Position numbers and translations under genes: made by a program | From: Nocardioides sp. PD653-B2 | Lineage (GTDB): Bacteria; Actinomycetota; Actinomycetes; Propionibacteriales; Nocardioidaceae | Assembly (NCBI RefSeq): GCF_002117935.1 | Contig: NZ_BDJE01000071.1 | Span: 1 to 53,497 of the forward strand | Reading direction: 5' to 3' | Length of the DNA: 53,497 bases | Notes under the pieces: generated by a model | The model's input: the letters and a program-made list of their open reading frames with translations, nothing else | Told to the model about the DNA's origin: nothing | Databases searched by the model: none | Shown: in pieces, positions 17,393 to 24,432 of the stretch | Position numbering within the stretch: the stretch's first letter is position 1 | How the letters are laid out: every line of letters begins with the position of its first letter

Positions 17393-18033
17393 GCACCCGG
17401 GTGCTGCTCGTCGACGACCACGAGCTGATCCGCAGCGGCCTCGCCGCGGTCATCGACCTGGAGGACGACCTCGACCTGGTCGGCACGGCGGGCACCGTGG
17501 CCGAGGCGTTGGCGGCGGTCGACGCGCTGCAGCCGGACGTCGTGATCGCCGACCTCCAGCTCCCCGACGGCACCGGCCTCGACATCGTGCGCACGGTCCG
17601 GCGCACGAGCGACACGATCGGCCTGGTCGTCTTGACCATGCACTCCGGCGACGACCAGATCTTCGCGGCCATGCAGGCCGGCGCGTCCGGGTTCGTCGGC
17701 AAGGACGCCCCGGCCCAGGAGGTCGTGCGGACCGTCCGGCACGCCAGGGTCTCCCCACGCGCGTTCGTCTGCAGCGGGCTGACCAGCGCGATGGCGCGCC
17801 GAATCGGCGGCGGCTCGGCGCGGCTCTCCGACCGCGAGCACGACGTCCTCGTCCTGCTCGCCGACGGCCTCGGCACCGCCGCCATCGCCGACCGGCTCTT
17901 CATGAGCGAGTCGACCGCCAAGGCCCACATCGGGCACATCTACCAGAAGCTGGGCGCCGCCAACCGCGCCCAGGCCCTGGTCACCGCGATGCGGGTCGGC
18001 CTGCTCTCCAGCGTGCGCCCCGCCGACGCCTGA
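17389..18033 (+). CDS. NarL/FixJ-type response regulator
   Basis: 214 residues. Receiver domain VLLVDDHELIRSGLAAVIDL with Asp55 in VVIADLQLPDGTGLD as phospho-acceptor, then T/S and K residues (VVLTMHSG, GFVGKDAP). The LuxR-type helix-turn-helix is LSDREHDVLVLLADGLGTAA, IADRLFMSESTAKAHIGHIY. Its partner is the kinase immediately upstream (ATGA overlap). The TGA stop is itself part of the first unit of repeat array A. The Flp pilin gene 300 nt downstream is an obvious candidate target (inference). Confidence 0.92.
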   Translation: MSTRVLLVDDHELIRSGLAAVIDLEDDLDLVGTAGTVAEALAAVDALQPDVVIADLQLPDGTGLDIVRTVRRTSDTIGLVVLTMHSGDDQIFAAMQAGASGFVGKDAPAQEVVRTVRHARVSPRAFVCSGLTSAMARRIGGGSARLSDREHDVLVLLADGLGTAAIADRLFMSESTAKAHIGHIYQKLGAANRAQALVTAMRVGLLSSVRPADA

Positions 18034-18160
18034 CCTGTCGCTTTCGCACGCGGTGGGGGCGCTGACCCGTCGCTTCCGCACGGCGTGGACGCGCTGACCC
18101 GTCGTGTCCGCACGGCGTCCGGGCGTCGACCCGTCGCTTCTGCACGGTCCCCACCGCGCT
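18031..18160 (+). repeat. Tandem intergenic repeat, array A
   Basis: Four units start at exactly 32-bp intervals: 18031, 18063, 18095 and 18127. Each opens with a 20-bp core close to TGACCCGTCGCTTNNGCACG, followed by 12 less conserved bases that mostly end in GC. Unit 1 has CTG for CCG, unit 3 has GTGT for GCTT, and unit 4 begins CGACCC. A decayed fifth unit may start at 18159-18160. The array begins inside the response regulator stop codon and reads in the same direction. The period is not a multiple of three, which argues against coding. Confidence 0.85.
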
Positions 18161-18200
18161 GGCCCGACCACGCCCGCGGACCTGGCCGATCGGGCATGCC

Positions 18201-18222
18201 ATCTAGTCATAAATGACTAGAT
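18201..18222. promoter_or_regulatory. Perfect 22-bp palindromic site with CTAG, candidate operator of flp
   Basis: ATCTAGTCAT-AA-ATGACTAGAT, with 10-bp perfect arms, strikingly AT-rich for this genome. It is followed by a second GACTAG half site (18224-18229), so GACTAG recurs at 9-bp spacing. CTAG, generally rare in bacterial genomes, occurs three times within 30 bp. TAGACT at 18222-18227 could be the -10 box of flp, giving a leader of about 97 nt. Confidence 0.55.
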
Positions 18223-18330
18223 AGACTAGTGCGTTCGCCCGATCCGAATAGCCCTTCTGCGAGCGGATGATCACCCGTGAGGGGTTGAGGGACCCCGGGG
18301 CCGTCTGGCCCAAGCGAGAGGGAGAACATC

Positions 18331-18549
18331 ATGATGGAGTACATCCGCAGTCTGGTGGCGGGCCGGCGCGAGCGCACCGAGGACGGCGCGTCCGCCGTCG
18401 AGTACGGCCTGCTGGTCGGCGGCATCGCCGCCGTCGTCGTCGTCCTCGTCTTCGCCCTCGGGGGACAGGTCAGTGGGCTCTTCGACAAGGCCTGCACGGA
18501 CATCGACACGAACTCGTCGGCGACGTCGTCGTCGACCGCAACCTGTTGA
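18331..18549 (+). CDS. flp: Flp family type IVb pilin
   Basis: 72 residues. Leader MMEYIRSLVAGRRERTEDG, then the Flp processing site: cleavage after Gly would expose ASAVEYGLLVGGIAAVVVVL, with Glu5 and Tyr6 as in Flp pilins, followed by one hydrophobic helix. The short C-terminus LFDKACTDIDTNSSATSSST ends ATC-stop with two cysteines, one of them the last residue. GAGAGGGAGA precedes the ATG. It is the major pilus subunit assembled by the upstream Tad machine but lies outside that operon, behind array A and the CTAG palindrome. The leader RNA holds GGGCC-GTCT-GGCCC (18298-18311). Confidence 0.92.
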   Translation: MMEYIRSLVAGRRERTEDGASAVEYGLLVGGIAAVVVVLVFALGGQVSGLFDKACTDIDTNSSATSSSTATC

Positions 18550-18565
18550 GCTGACCAGGGTCACC

Positions 18566-18603
18566 GACCGTGGCCGCGGACCGCGAGGTCCGCGGCCACG
18601 GTC
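18566..18603. terminator. Strong hairpin terminator between flp and the M48 gene
   Basis: GACCGTGGCCGCGGACC - GCGA - GGTCCGCGGCCACGGTC: 17 perfect base pairs closed by a GNRA tetraloop. There is no T tract, as is common in actinobacteria. It sits between convergent genes and can serve both strands. Confidence 0.85.
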
Positions 18604-18638
18604 GTGTCCGGGCCGGACTCATCGGGGCAAGCCCGCGC

Positions 18639-19877
18639 CTACTCCCCCGTCAGCTGACGAGCGATCGCGATCCGGGTGAGGCCGGTGGGGTGGGAGCCGA
18701 ACCAGAACTGCGACCACGCGGGCGGGGTGGGGTCGGCCAGGGACCGCAGCGCCAGCTGGCGCTGGACGCCGACGAACGCATCGCCGTCGCGGGTGACCTG
18801 GAGGGCGTCGACGTCGGCGCGGGTCTCGATCTGCCGGCTGATGCCGTTCTCGATCGGGCTGGCCAGCACGGTGCCGACGGCGATCAGCGCCAGCACCAGC
18901 GGCACCACCGCGGGGTCCCGGATCGACAGTCCGCGGCGCTCCCCCACCGCGCCGACGAGGAGGGCCAGCAGACCGACCCCGAAGACCGCGCCCGCCGCGC
19001 CCAGGAGCGAGCCGGTGAGCACGTCGTCGTGCTGGGCGTGCGCGAGCTCGTGGGCGACCACCGACAGCGCCTGGTCCTGCGGCACGTCGTCGACGAGGTT
19101 GTCGTAGAGCACCACCCGCCGGGTGCCTCCGAAGCCGGAGACGTAGGCGTTTAGGGTCGTGGTACGGCGTGAGGCGTCGGCGACCAGGACGTCGTCGATC
19201 GGCACGCCCTCCTGGTCGGCGAGCGCGAAGACCGCGGTCCGCAGCCGGCCGTCGGGCAGCGAGGTGAAGCTGTTGAAGAGCGGCTCGATCACGACGGGGT
19301 AGACGAACGAGCCGGCGAGGACCAGCACCCCGAGCAGCCCGCCCGCGACCGCGGGCCAGGCCCGCCGCCACCGGCGCGCGCAGCCGAGCAGCACGATCAG
19401 CATGACCGACGTGGCCACCGTGTTGACCACCTGGTGCTTGACGAGGTCCACCGCGAACCCCGACCACGCCTGGGTGCTCAGGCCGTAGTCGAGGACGTGG
19501 CGGCGCAGCAGCACGGCGAACGGGAGCGTGACCACCCGTCCGACCAGCTCGACCAGCGTCACGCCGAGGAGGACCCGCACCCACCACCAGCCGGGCAGCC
19601 GCCCGACCAAGCGCCGGCCCCAGCGGCTGAAGCCGAGCACGCAGGCGATGACCAGGGAGACCCCGAGCGAGCTCCAGCTCCACACGCGGGCCCACTGCGA
19701 GTAGTCCTCGGCTCGGGCGATCTCGGCCGGGGTGAACACCGAGTCGGCCGCGGCCGGCGACGGGGTGCCTCCCGGCACCGGGTGCCACGGCACCAGCAGG
19801 ACCGCCAGGACCACGAAGGCGATGCCGCCCACAGCGGTGACGATCAGCGCGACGCGACGGTCGGGGGCGGGGCTCAC
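18639..19877 (-). CDS. M48 family membrane metallopeptidase (Ste24/CAAX protease 1-like)
   Basis: 412 residues. Several N-terminal membrane helices, then the zinc site VVAHELAHAQHDDVLTGSLL (His276-Glu-x-x-His280), a further helix pair, and the downstream Glu in QIETRADVDALQVTRD, which completes the gluzincin ligand set. Architecture is that of Ste24-type peptidases in the cytoplasmic membrane; in bacteria such enzymes usually clear misfolded membrane proteins. GTG start overlaps the stop of the upstream peptidase (GTGA). Confidence 0.88.
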   Translation of the reverse strand: MSPAPDRRVALIVTAVGGIAFVVLAVLLVPWHPVPGGTPSPAAADSVFTPAEIARAEDYSQWARVWSWSSLGVSLVIACVLGFSRWGRRLVGRLPGWWWVRVLLGVTLVELVGRVVTLPFAVLLRRHVLDYGLSTQAWSGFAVDLVKHQVVNTVATSVMLIVLLGCARRWRRAWPAVAGGLLGVLVLAGSFVYPVVIEPLFNSFTSLPDGRLRTAVFALADQEGVPIDDVLVADASRRTTTLNAYVSGFGGTRRVVLYDNLVDDVPQDQALSVVAHELAHAQHDDVLTGSLLGAAGAVFGVGLLALLVGAVGERRGLSIRDPAVVPLVLALIAVGTVLASPIENGISRQIETRADVDALQVTRDGDAFVGVQRQLALRSLADPTPPAWSQFWFGSHPTGLTRIAIARQLTGE

Positions 19878-21133
19878 TCCGCCAAGTCTGACAGGAGGGT
19901 CCGCCACTGCTCCGTGAAGCCCGCGACGGTCAGCCCGAACGACGCACGCAGCGCGGTGGCGAGGTCGGTCCCCCGGTCGACGCGGCGGTAGAAGGACACG
20001 AGCGCGTCCTCGCCGCCGTCGATCGCGAGCTGCCGGCAGGCCAGCCACGCGCTCTCGTACGTCGCGCCCAGGTCCTTCGTCTGCGTGTTGAACTCGGCGG
20101 CCCCCGGGAGCGCCCGCGGCGGCCCGTCGCGGCGCACCTCGGCGATGATCTGGGACGCCGAGGTGGCCAGCGGCAGGTCGACGTCGCGGAGCGCCACGTA
20201 GTCGGCGAAGCCCTCGAGCAGCCACAGCGGCAGCTGGCTCACCCACGCGTCGGTGGCGACGTGGGTGGCCTCGTGGCTCATCACGACCTGGGCGCCGGTC
20301 GGCCGGAGGCCGCCGAAGACGTCGGGGTTCACGAAGACGTGCACGGGCGCGTCCGGCGCGAGCGAACCGTCGGCCGCGGTCGTCACCGCTGCGATCTGGT
20401 CGTAGGTGCCCTGGGCTGCGTCGAGCGCCTGGTCGAGCGCCCCGACCGACGACGGCACCTCGACCACCAGGCCGCGGTGCCACTGCGGCAGGACCCGACG
20501 TACGACCGGCACCGCCGCGGTCGCGCGGCGGGCGTAGCCGTCGGCGGCGGCCGCGGTGCCGTCGACCATCACCAGGGTCCGGGGCGTACGGCGCACCTGG
20601 AGCGGGCCGGTCAGCCACAGGGGCGAGATCCGGTCGCCGCCCCCGAAGCCGGTCAGCGCGACCCGGTCTCCGTCGTTCTGCAGCTGCACCTGGATCTCGG
20701 CGCTGGCCGGAGCCCGGTCGAACCCGTGGAACTGCCAGGTCGCGTCCGCGGCCGCGCTCCAGGAGTCGTCGGGACGGGAGAGCGAGTCCTCCGCGTCGAC
20801 GTAGCGCAGCGCGAAGTCGTCGACCTCGAGCAGCTGGGCGTTGCGCACGATCCCGGCCAGCAGGTCGGCGGTGTCGGTGTCACCCTCCGGCGCGAGCGCC
20901 CGGGCGGCGTCCGCGTCACCGTCGTCGACGGCACGCACGAAGCGGGCCAGGGTCTCCGTCGCCAGCGCGGGCTGGACGCTCCGTTCGACCGGCGCCGGTG
21001 CCGGGGCGACGTACGGGTCGTCGTCGGTGATCGTCCAGGCGAGCAGCCCGACCACCACCAGCAGGCACAGCGAAAGGCCGGCCACCCACCACCGTGGGCG
21101 ACCGGCCAGTCGTGAGCGTGCGGGTTCGGCCAA
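19874..21133 (-). CDS. Membrane-anchored peptidase MA-like metallohydrolase
   Basis: 419 residues. A single N-terminal helix (WWVAGLSLCLLVVVGLLAWT) anchors a large extracytoplasmic part. Residues 287-291 form HEATH in VVMSHEATHVATDAW, followed by LWLLEGFADYVALRDV, giving the HExxH plus downstream Glu pattern of gluzincins (peptidase MA family). Substrate unknown. A TTG start is assumed, since later GTGs fall inside the anchor. Coupled to the M48 gene downstream and 14 nt after the NlpC/P60 gene, so the three form an envelope-remodelling unit. Confidence 0.82.
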   Translation of the reverse strand: MAEPARSRLAGRPRWWVAGLSLCLLVVVGLLAWTITDDDPYVAPAPAPVERSVQPALATETLARFVRAVDDGDADAARALAPEGDTDTADLLAGIVRNAQLLEVDDFALRYVDAEDSLSRPDDSWSAAADATWQFHGFDRAPASAEIQVQLQNDGDRVALTGFGGGDRISPLWLTGPLQVRRTPRTLVMVDGTAAAADGYARRATAAVPVVRRVLPQWHRGLVVEVPSSVGALDQALDAAQGTYDQIAAVTTAADGSLAPDAPVHVFVNPDVFGGLRPTGAQVVMSHEATHVATDAWVSQLPLWLLEGFADYVALRDVDLPLATSASQIIAEVRRDGPPRALPGAAEFNTQTKDLGATYESAWLACRQLAIDGGEDALVSFYRRVDRGTDLATALRASFGLTVAGFTEQWRTLLSDLAE

Positions 21134-21147
21134 CTATCAGCCGTGGG

Positions 21148-22131
21148 TCAGCCGGGCCGTACGGCGCCGACGTACGGCATGGCGTGCAGGCTGGTGACGC
21201 GGACCCCGGAGCCGGGGTTCTCGGCGTTCACGATCATGCCGTTGCCGATGTACATGCCGACGTGGCTGATCGGGCTGTAGTAGAACACCAGGTCACCGGG
21301 CTGCAGGTCGCTCTCGGCGACGTGCGGTCCGGAGGAGTACTGGGCGCTCGACGAGTGCGGCAGCGCGACGCCGGCCTGGGCCCACGCCATCATCGTCAGA
21401 CCGGAGCAGTCGAACGCGCTCGGACCGGCTGCGCCATAGACGTACGCCTTGCCGACCTGCGCCATGGCGTAGGAGACCGCGGCCGCGGCCCGACCGGAGG
21501 CCGGGACGTCGGAGGGGACGCGCACCTCGCCGCGCGACAGGATCGCCTCGCGCTCCTCGGCCTTGAGGTCGCCGAGCAGGTCCTGGGCCTCGGCGAGCTT
21601 GTCGTCGATGGTGGCCTTCTCCTCGGCCAGCCGCTTCTGGGTCTCGGCGACCTGGGCGGCCCGCTTCTCCGTCGCGGCGCGGCGGATGTCGAGGGCCTTC
21701 AGCTCGGTGGCGTAGTCGTCGAAGAGCTGCGACTGCATGTCGTTGAAGGCCGACATGGTCGAGAGCTGGGAGAGGAACGCCTCAGGATCGTCGGAGACGA
21801 CGACCTGGCCGACGGCGGAGAGGTTCTGCCCCTCGTACTGACGCACGACGGAGTCCTGCACCTGGTTCTGGACCGCCTCGAGCTCCTGGTCCTGGCGGCC
21901 CTGGTCGGCTCTGAGGGAGCCGAGGTCGCTGGTGAGCTCCTGGAGCTCCAGCTTGGCGTCGTTGTAGCGCTCCGAGGCCTGCTCCGCCTCGTGGTAGAGG
22001 CGGTCGACCCGGGCCTGCACGTCGTCGATGTCGGGCTGGGCCTGCGCCGGGGAGGAGGGCATGAAGCCCACCGCCGCGATCATGGCGCACCCAGAAAGGA
22101 TCGTGATGAAACGCTTGCGGCCGTTCTGCAC
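21148..22131 (-). CDS. Secreted NlpC/P60 peptidoglycan hydrolase (RipA-like) with coiled coil
   Basis: 327 residues. Signal peptide RFITILSGCAMIAAVGFMPS with an Ala-rich cleavage region (SSPAQAQP), a long coiled coil (about residues 35-200, with a break near VVSDDPEAFLSQLS) and a C-terminal NlpC/P60 domain: AVSYAMAQVGKAYVYGAAGP, catalytic Cys242 in FDCSGL, PGDLVFYYSPISHVGMYIGN with the catalytic His. Such enzymes cut D-Glu-diaminopimelate bonds at division septa. GTG start with AGGGAGA 9 nt upstream. The leader carries a c-di-AMP riboswitch. Confidence 0.93.
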   Translation of the reverse strand: MQNGRKRFITILSGCAMIAAVGFMPSSPAQAQPDIDDVQARVDRLYHEAEQASERYNDAKLELQELTSDLGSLRADQGRQDQELEAVQNQVQDSVVRQYEGQNLSAVGQVVVSDDPEAFLSQLSTMSAFNDMQSQLFDDYATELKALDIRRAATEKRAAQVAETQKRLAEEKATIDDKLAEAQDLLGDLKAEEREAILSRGEVRVPSDVPASGRAAAAVSYAMAQVGKAYVYGAAGPSAFDCSGLTMMAWAQAGVALPHSSSAQYSSGPHVAESDLQPGDLVFYYSPISHVGMYIGNGMIVNAENPGSGVRVTSLHAMPYVGAVRPG

Positions 22132-22159
22132 GAGCGGGCGCTCTCCCTTGCACGTCGTA

Positions 22160-22330
22160 CGCCTACCGGGTGAGCTGACGGGTTCGGGCACAACGTTTGC
22201 CCTACCCCCGCTCCGCGGTGGCCACGGTGCGTGCCTCCGCCTTGCGAGGGATTCACCCCAGGTGAGTTGGTTCCCCGGCTTCCGGGCTCCCCCACGGAGG
22301 TGGAGGAGTCCGGAACTCAGCGCGGCGGCC
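22160..22330 (-). ncRNA. ydaO-type c-di-AMP riboswitch
   Basis: Minus-strand conserved blocks in order: a hairpin CTCCACCTCCGTGGGGGAG, GCCGGGGAACC, GGGGTGAATC, a variable stem, GGGGGTAGGGC, then GCCCGAACCCGTCAGCTCAC and CCGGTAGGC. These are the diagnostic elements of the ydaO/c-di-AMP aptamer (Rfam RF00379) and match the known actinobacterial association with resuscitation and NlpC/P60 cell-wall hydrolases. The 3' end lies about 28 nt before the GTG and the ribosome site is in between. No separate terminator stem is evident, so control could act on translation; that is inference. The 5' boundary is approximate. Confidence 0.92.
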
Positions 22331-22374
22331 GCGCGGATCCGAGTGATCCACTGCCACGGCCACCTGAGCGACAC

Positions 22375-22404
22375 ACGTTAGTGGCGGGTCCGGGTGCTGG
22401 CCAA
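22375..22404 (-). promoter_or_regulatory. Promoter of the riboswitch/NlpC transcript
   Basis: Minus strand TTGGCC (22399-22404), an 18-nt spacer, and TAACGT (22375-22380). The transcript would start near 22368, giving a leader of about 237 nt that contains the whole aptamer. Confidence 0.5.
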
Positions 22405-22463
22405 CTTTCGACCCATGTCGCGCGATGTTTCTCGCCCCGAACGACGATTCTTTACGGATGCGG

Positions 22464-22486
22464 GTCACTTCCGTTACACCCGTCAC
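22464..22486 (-). promoter_or_regulatory. Triple GTNAC direct repeat, possible MtrA-type operator
   Basis: On the minus strand GTGAC-N4-GTAAC-N4-GTGAC: three half sites at an exact 9-bp period, about 100 bp upstream of the predicted start of the riboswitch transcript. GTNAC-type direct repeats are described for the actinobacterial OmpR-family regulator MtrA, which controls cell-wall hydrolase genes. Assignment to MtrA is inference. Confidence 0.4.
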
Positions 22487-22493
22487 AGGAGAC

Positions 22494-22703
22494 TCAGGCG
22501 GACTCGACCTGCGGCGGCCCGTCGAGGGGCTGAACCAGCCGTAGCGGAGGCACCAGGCCCCCGCGGGCCAAGACGTCGAGGGCCCGGCCCGCGTCGTCGT
22601 CGAAGGTGAGCTCGGGTGGCGGACCGAGCAGCACCGTCACCACGCAGTCGTGGCAGTGCAGACCCCGCACGGAGCAGGTGTCGCAGTCGATTCTCGTCGT
22701 CAT
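22494..22703 (-). CDS. Small conserved protein with two CxxC motifs
   Basis: 69 residues. It begins TTRIDCDTCSVRGLHCHDCV, giving two CxxC pairs suitable for one zinc or Fe-S site, followed by VVTVLLGPPPELTFDDDAGR and a hydrophobic, proline-rich C-terminus. Function unknown; small actinobacterial proteins of this type occur next to the NlpC/P60 gene. It lies upstream of and parallel to NlpC but 90 nt before that promoter, so it is probably transcribed separately. Start ATG 22703; an upstream GTG in frame would add eight residues. Confidence 0.72.
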   Translation of the reverse strand: MTTRIDCDTCSVRGLHCHDCVVTVLLGPPPELTFDDDAGRALDVLARGGLVPPLRLVQPLDGPPQVESA

Positions 22704-22775
22704 GCCGGGAACGCTCGCAGGGACCACCGACAGTGGGGGCCGGCCGGACCACCCCTCGGCGTGTCGGGGTGCGCC

Positions 22776-24059
22776 TCAGCGCGCCAACAGGGCGAGCAGC
22801 GCGCCGGTCGCCGCGACCCGGGCGCCGCCGCGGGCGGCGTCCTCGGCGACCTCGCGGTCGTCGGACACCACGACCAGGGCGCGGCCGCTCGGCTCCGCCG
22901 CCACCAGGTCGCGGATCACGTCGTCGGCGATCACGCCGCGCGGGCTGAACAGCACCCGGACCCCTCGGGGCGCATTCACCGGCGGCCGGTGGTCGGTGTC
23001 GGCCGCGTCGAACACGACGGTGGTCTCCGCGCCGGTGCGCGCCACCAGGGGCGCCAGGCCGGTGACGAGCCGGATCCGCTGCGCCTCCAGCGACGAGGCC
23101 GGCCAGGCGGACTTGCTCACGTTGTAGCCGTCGACGATCAACCGAGCTCGCGGCATCGCGAGCAGCTGCTCGAGGAGCGCCGGGCTCGACGGTCCCCACG
23201 CGCCGGCCGAGCTCGGGACGCGGGCGCCGGACTCGGCCAGGTCGGCCTCGACCCGGTCGCCCGGCGAGCCGCTGACCGCGGGCAGCGCCAGCTCGCGACG
23301 GAGCCCGCTCGCCGCATCGATCACCGTCTCGAGCAGGACCCGGGCCCGCAGCGTGGCCTCGTCGCGCTCCGACCGCGCGTCACGGCGGCCCTGCGTCGCC
23401 TCGGCCTCGAGGCGCTCGACCTGGCCACGCAGCCGGCGGTTCTCCTTCTCCAGCGCGGCGCAGCGCTGCTCCGCGTCGGACTCCGCGGCCAGCCGGGCGA
23501 CGTCGGCCTCGTCGGCGGCGGCCCGCGCCTCGCGCTCGGCGGCCCGGGTGTCGCCGAGCTTGCGGCGCAGCGCCGCGTTGTCGGCCTTGATCTCGTCGAG
23601 CTGGGCCCGCTGGGCCGCGCGCAGGTCGCGCACCGTCTGCTCCGCGTCGGCCAGCTTGACGCGCAGCCGGTCCAGCTCCCGGTCGGCTCGGTCCGCACGG
23701 TCGTCGGGAGGCCCGGTGCGCTCGGCGACCCGCCGTACGGCGTCGTCGAAGGCGGCCTCCCAGTCGTCGGGACGGGTCAGCCAGTCCAGCGCGGCCTCGG
23801 TCGCCGGGTCGTCGCCCGCCGGAGCCGGCCGGGCCGCGACCTGGGTGCCGACCCGGGCCCGGAAGTCGTCGTCGGCCAGCGCCTCGGCGATCGCGGTGCC
23901 GCCGAGACGGGCCCGGCGGGCGGGCGCGAAGGTCGCGACCCGTCGAACCGACGCAGGGAGCCGGGGTACGTCGGGCAGCGCGTCGGCGGTCAGCGCGACG
24001 ATGCGGGTGCGCACCGGCTCCGGGAGCTCGACCAGCGAGCGGAGCACGGGGACGGTCAT
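22776..24059 (-). CDS. NYN domain (YacP/PIN-like) RNA-binding or nuclease protein
   Basis: 427 residues. N-terminal alpha-helical region (about 1-130), a long charged coiled coil (about 135-250, with runs such as RELDRLRVKLADAEQTVRDL), and a C-terminal NYN/YacP domain: ARLIVDGYNVSKSAWP, TTVVFDAADTDHRPP, RVLFSPRGVIADDVIRDLVA and LVVVSDDREVAEDAARGGAR. The conserved Asp residues form a PIN-like acidic site. YacP-type proteins act in RNA processing in firmicutes; the actinobacterial coiled-coil form is common but little studied. It follows the zinc-ribbon gene after 11 nt, so the two are co-transcribed. Confidence 0.85.
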   Translation of the reverse strand: MTVPVLRSLVELPEPVRTRIVALTADALPDVPRLPASVRRVATFAPARRARLGGTAIAEALADDDFRARVGTQVAARPAPAGDDPATEAALDWLTRPDDWEAAFDDAVRRVAERTGPPDDRADRADRELDRLRVKLADAEQTVRDLRAAQRAQLDEIKADNAALRRKLGDTRAAEREARAAADEADVARLAAESDAEQRCAALEKENRRLRGQVERLEAEATQGRRDARSERDEATLRARVLLETVIDAASGLRRELALPAVSGSPGDRVEADLAESGARVPSSAGAWGPSSPALLEQLLAMPRARLIVDGYNVSKSAWPASSLEAQRIRLVTGLAPLVARTGAETTVVFDAADTDHRPPVNAPRGVRVLFSPRGVIADDVIRDLVAAEPSGRALVVVSDDREVAEDAARGGARVAATGALLALLAR

Positions 24060-24070
24060 GGCCGGGCCCG

Positions 24071-24340
24071 TCAGCTCGTCCCGGGCTCGGCGGTGACGGG
24101 CTGGTCGTCGGCCTGGTGACGCGGCACGACCTCGATCGCGTCGGAGCGACCGCACCACCGGCAGGCGACGGCCTCGACGGACTCGCCGCGCAGCTCGGTC
24201 TCCTCGACGGTGTGGTCGCCGGCGAGGTCGAAGTGCCAGAACTCCGTCGTACGACGGGTGCGCGTGACGTCGAAGCGGGTGAGGTTGCCGCAGCCCGAGC
24301 AGCGCCAGCGGTGCGCGTCGTCGGGGATGGCGGTGCTCAT
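24071..24340 (-). CDS. Small zinc-ribbon protein
   Basis: 89 residues. Two CxxC pairs, WRCSGCGNLTRFDV and VACRWCGRSDAIEV, separated by RTTEFWHFDLAGDHTVEETE, form a rubredoxin- or zinc-ribbon-like fold. ATG 24338-24340 with GAGGAG 5 nt upstream. Precedes the NYN-domain gene and is probably co-transcribed with it. No assigned function. Confidence 0.78.
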   Translation of the reverse strand: MSTAIPDDAHRWRCSGCGNLTRFDVTRTRRTTEFWHFDLAGDHTVEETELRGESVEAVACRWCGRSDAIEVVPRHQADDQPVTAEPGTS

Positions 24341-24419
24341 CTGCGCTCCTCTCTCGGGCCGTTCTGGCCACACCCTATGGTTTCCCGCGCGCCGCCCCGG
24401 GAATGTCGGTGCACCGATC

Positions 24420-24425
24420 TAGCGT
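24420..24425 (+). promoter_or_regulatory. -10 box of a leaderless transcript
   Basis: TAGCGT 7 nt upstream of ATG 24433. Together with the spacer (TAGCGTCGACGGCATG) it is almost identical to the promoter-start region at 42273-42288. Confidence 0.6.
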
Positions 24426-24432
24426 CGACGGC

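Noticed and set aside
18031..18160. CRISPR array (also 34110-34193 and 35250-35362)
   Set aside because: Regular spacing suggested it, but the linkers are only 11-12 bp, nearly identical within arrays, and no cas genes are nearby. A tandem repeat fits better.
22132..22493. Small plus-strand ORFs in the riboswitch leader
   Set aside because: They run antisense to the conserved aptamer blocks and have no ribosome sites.
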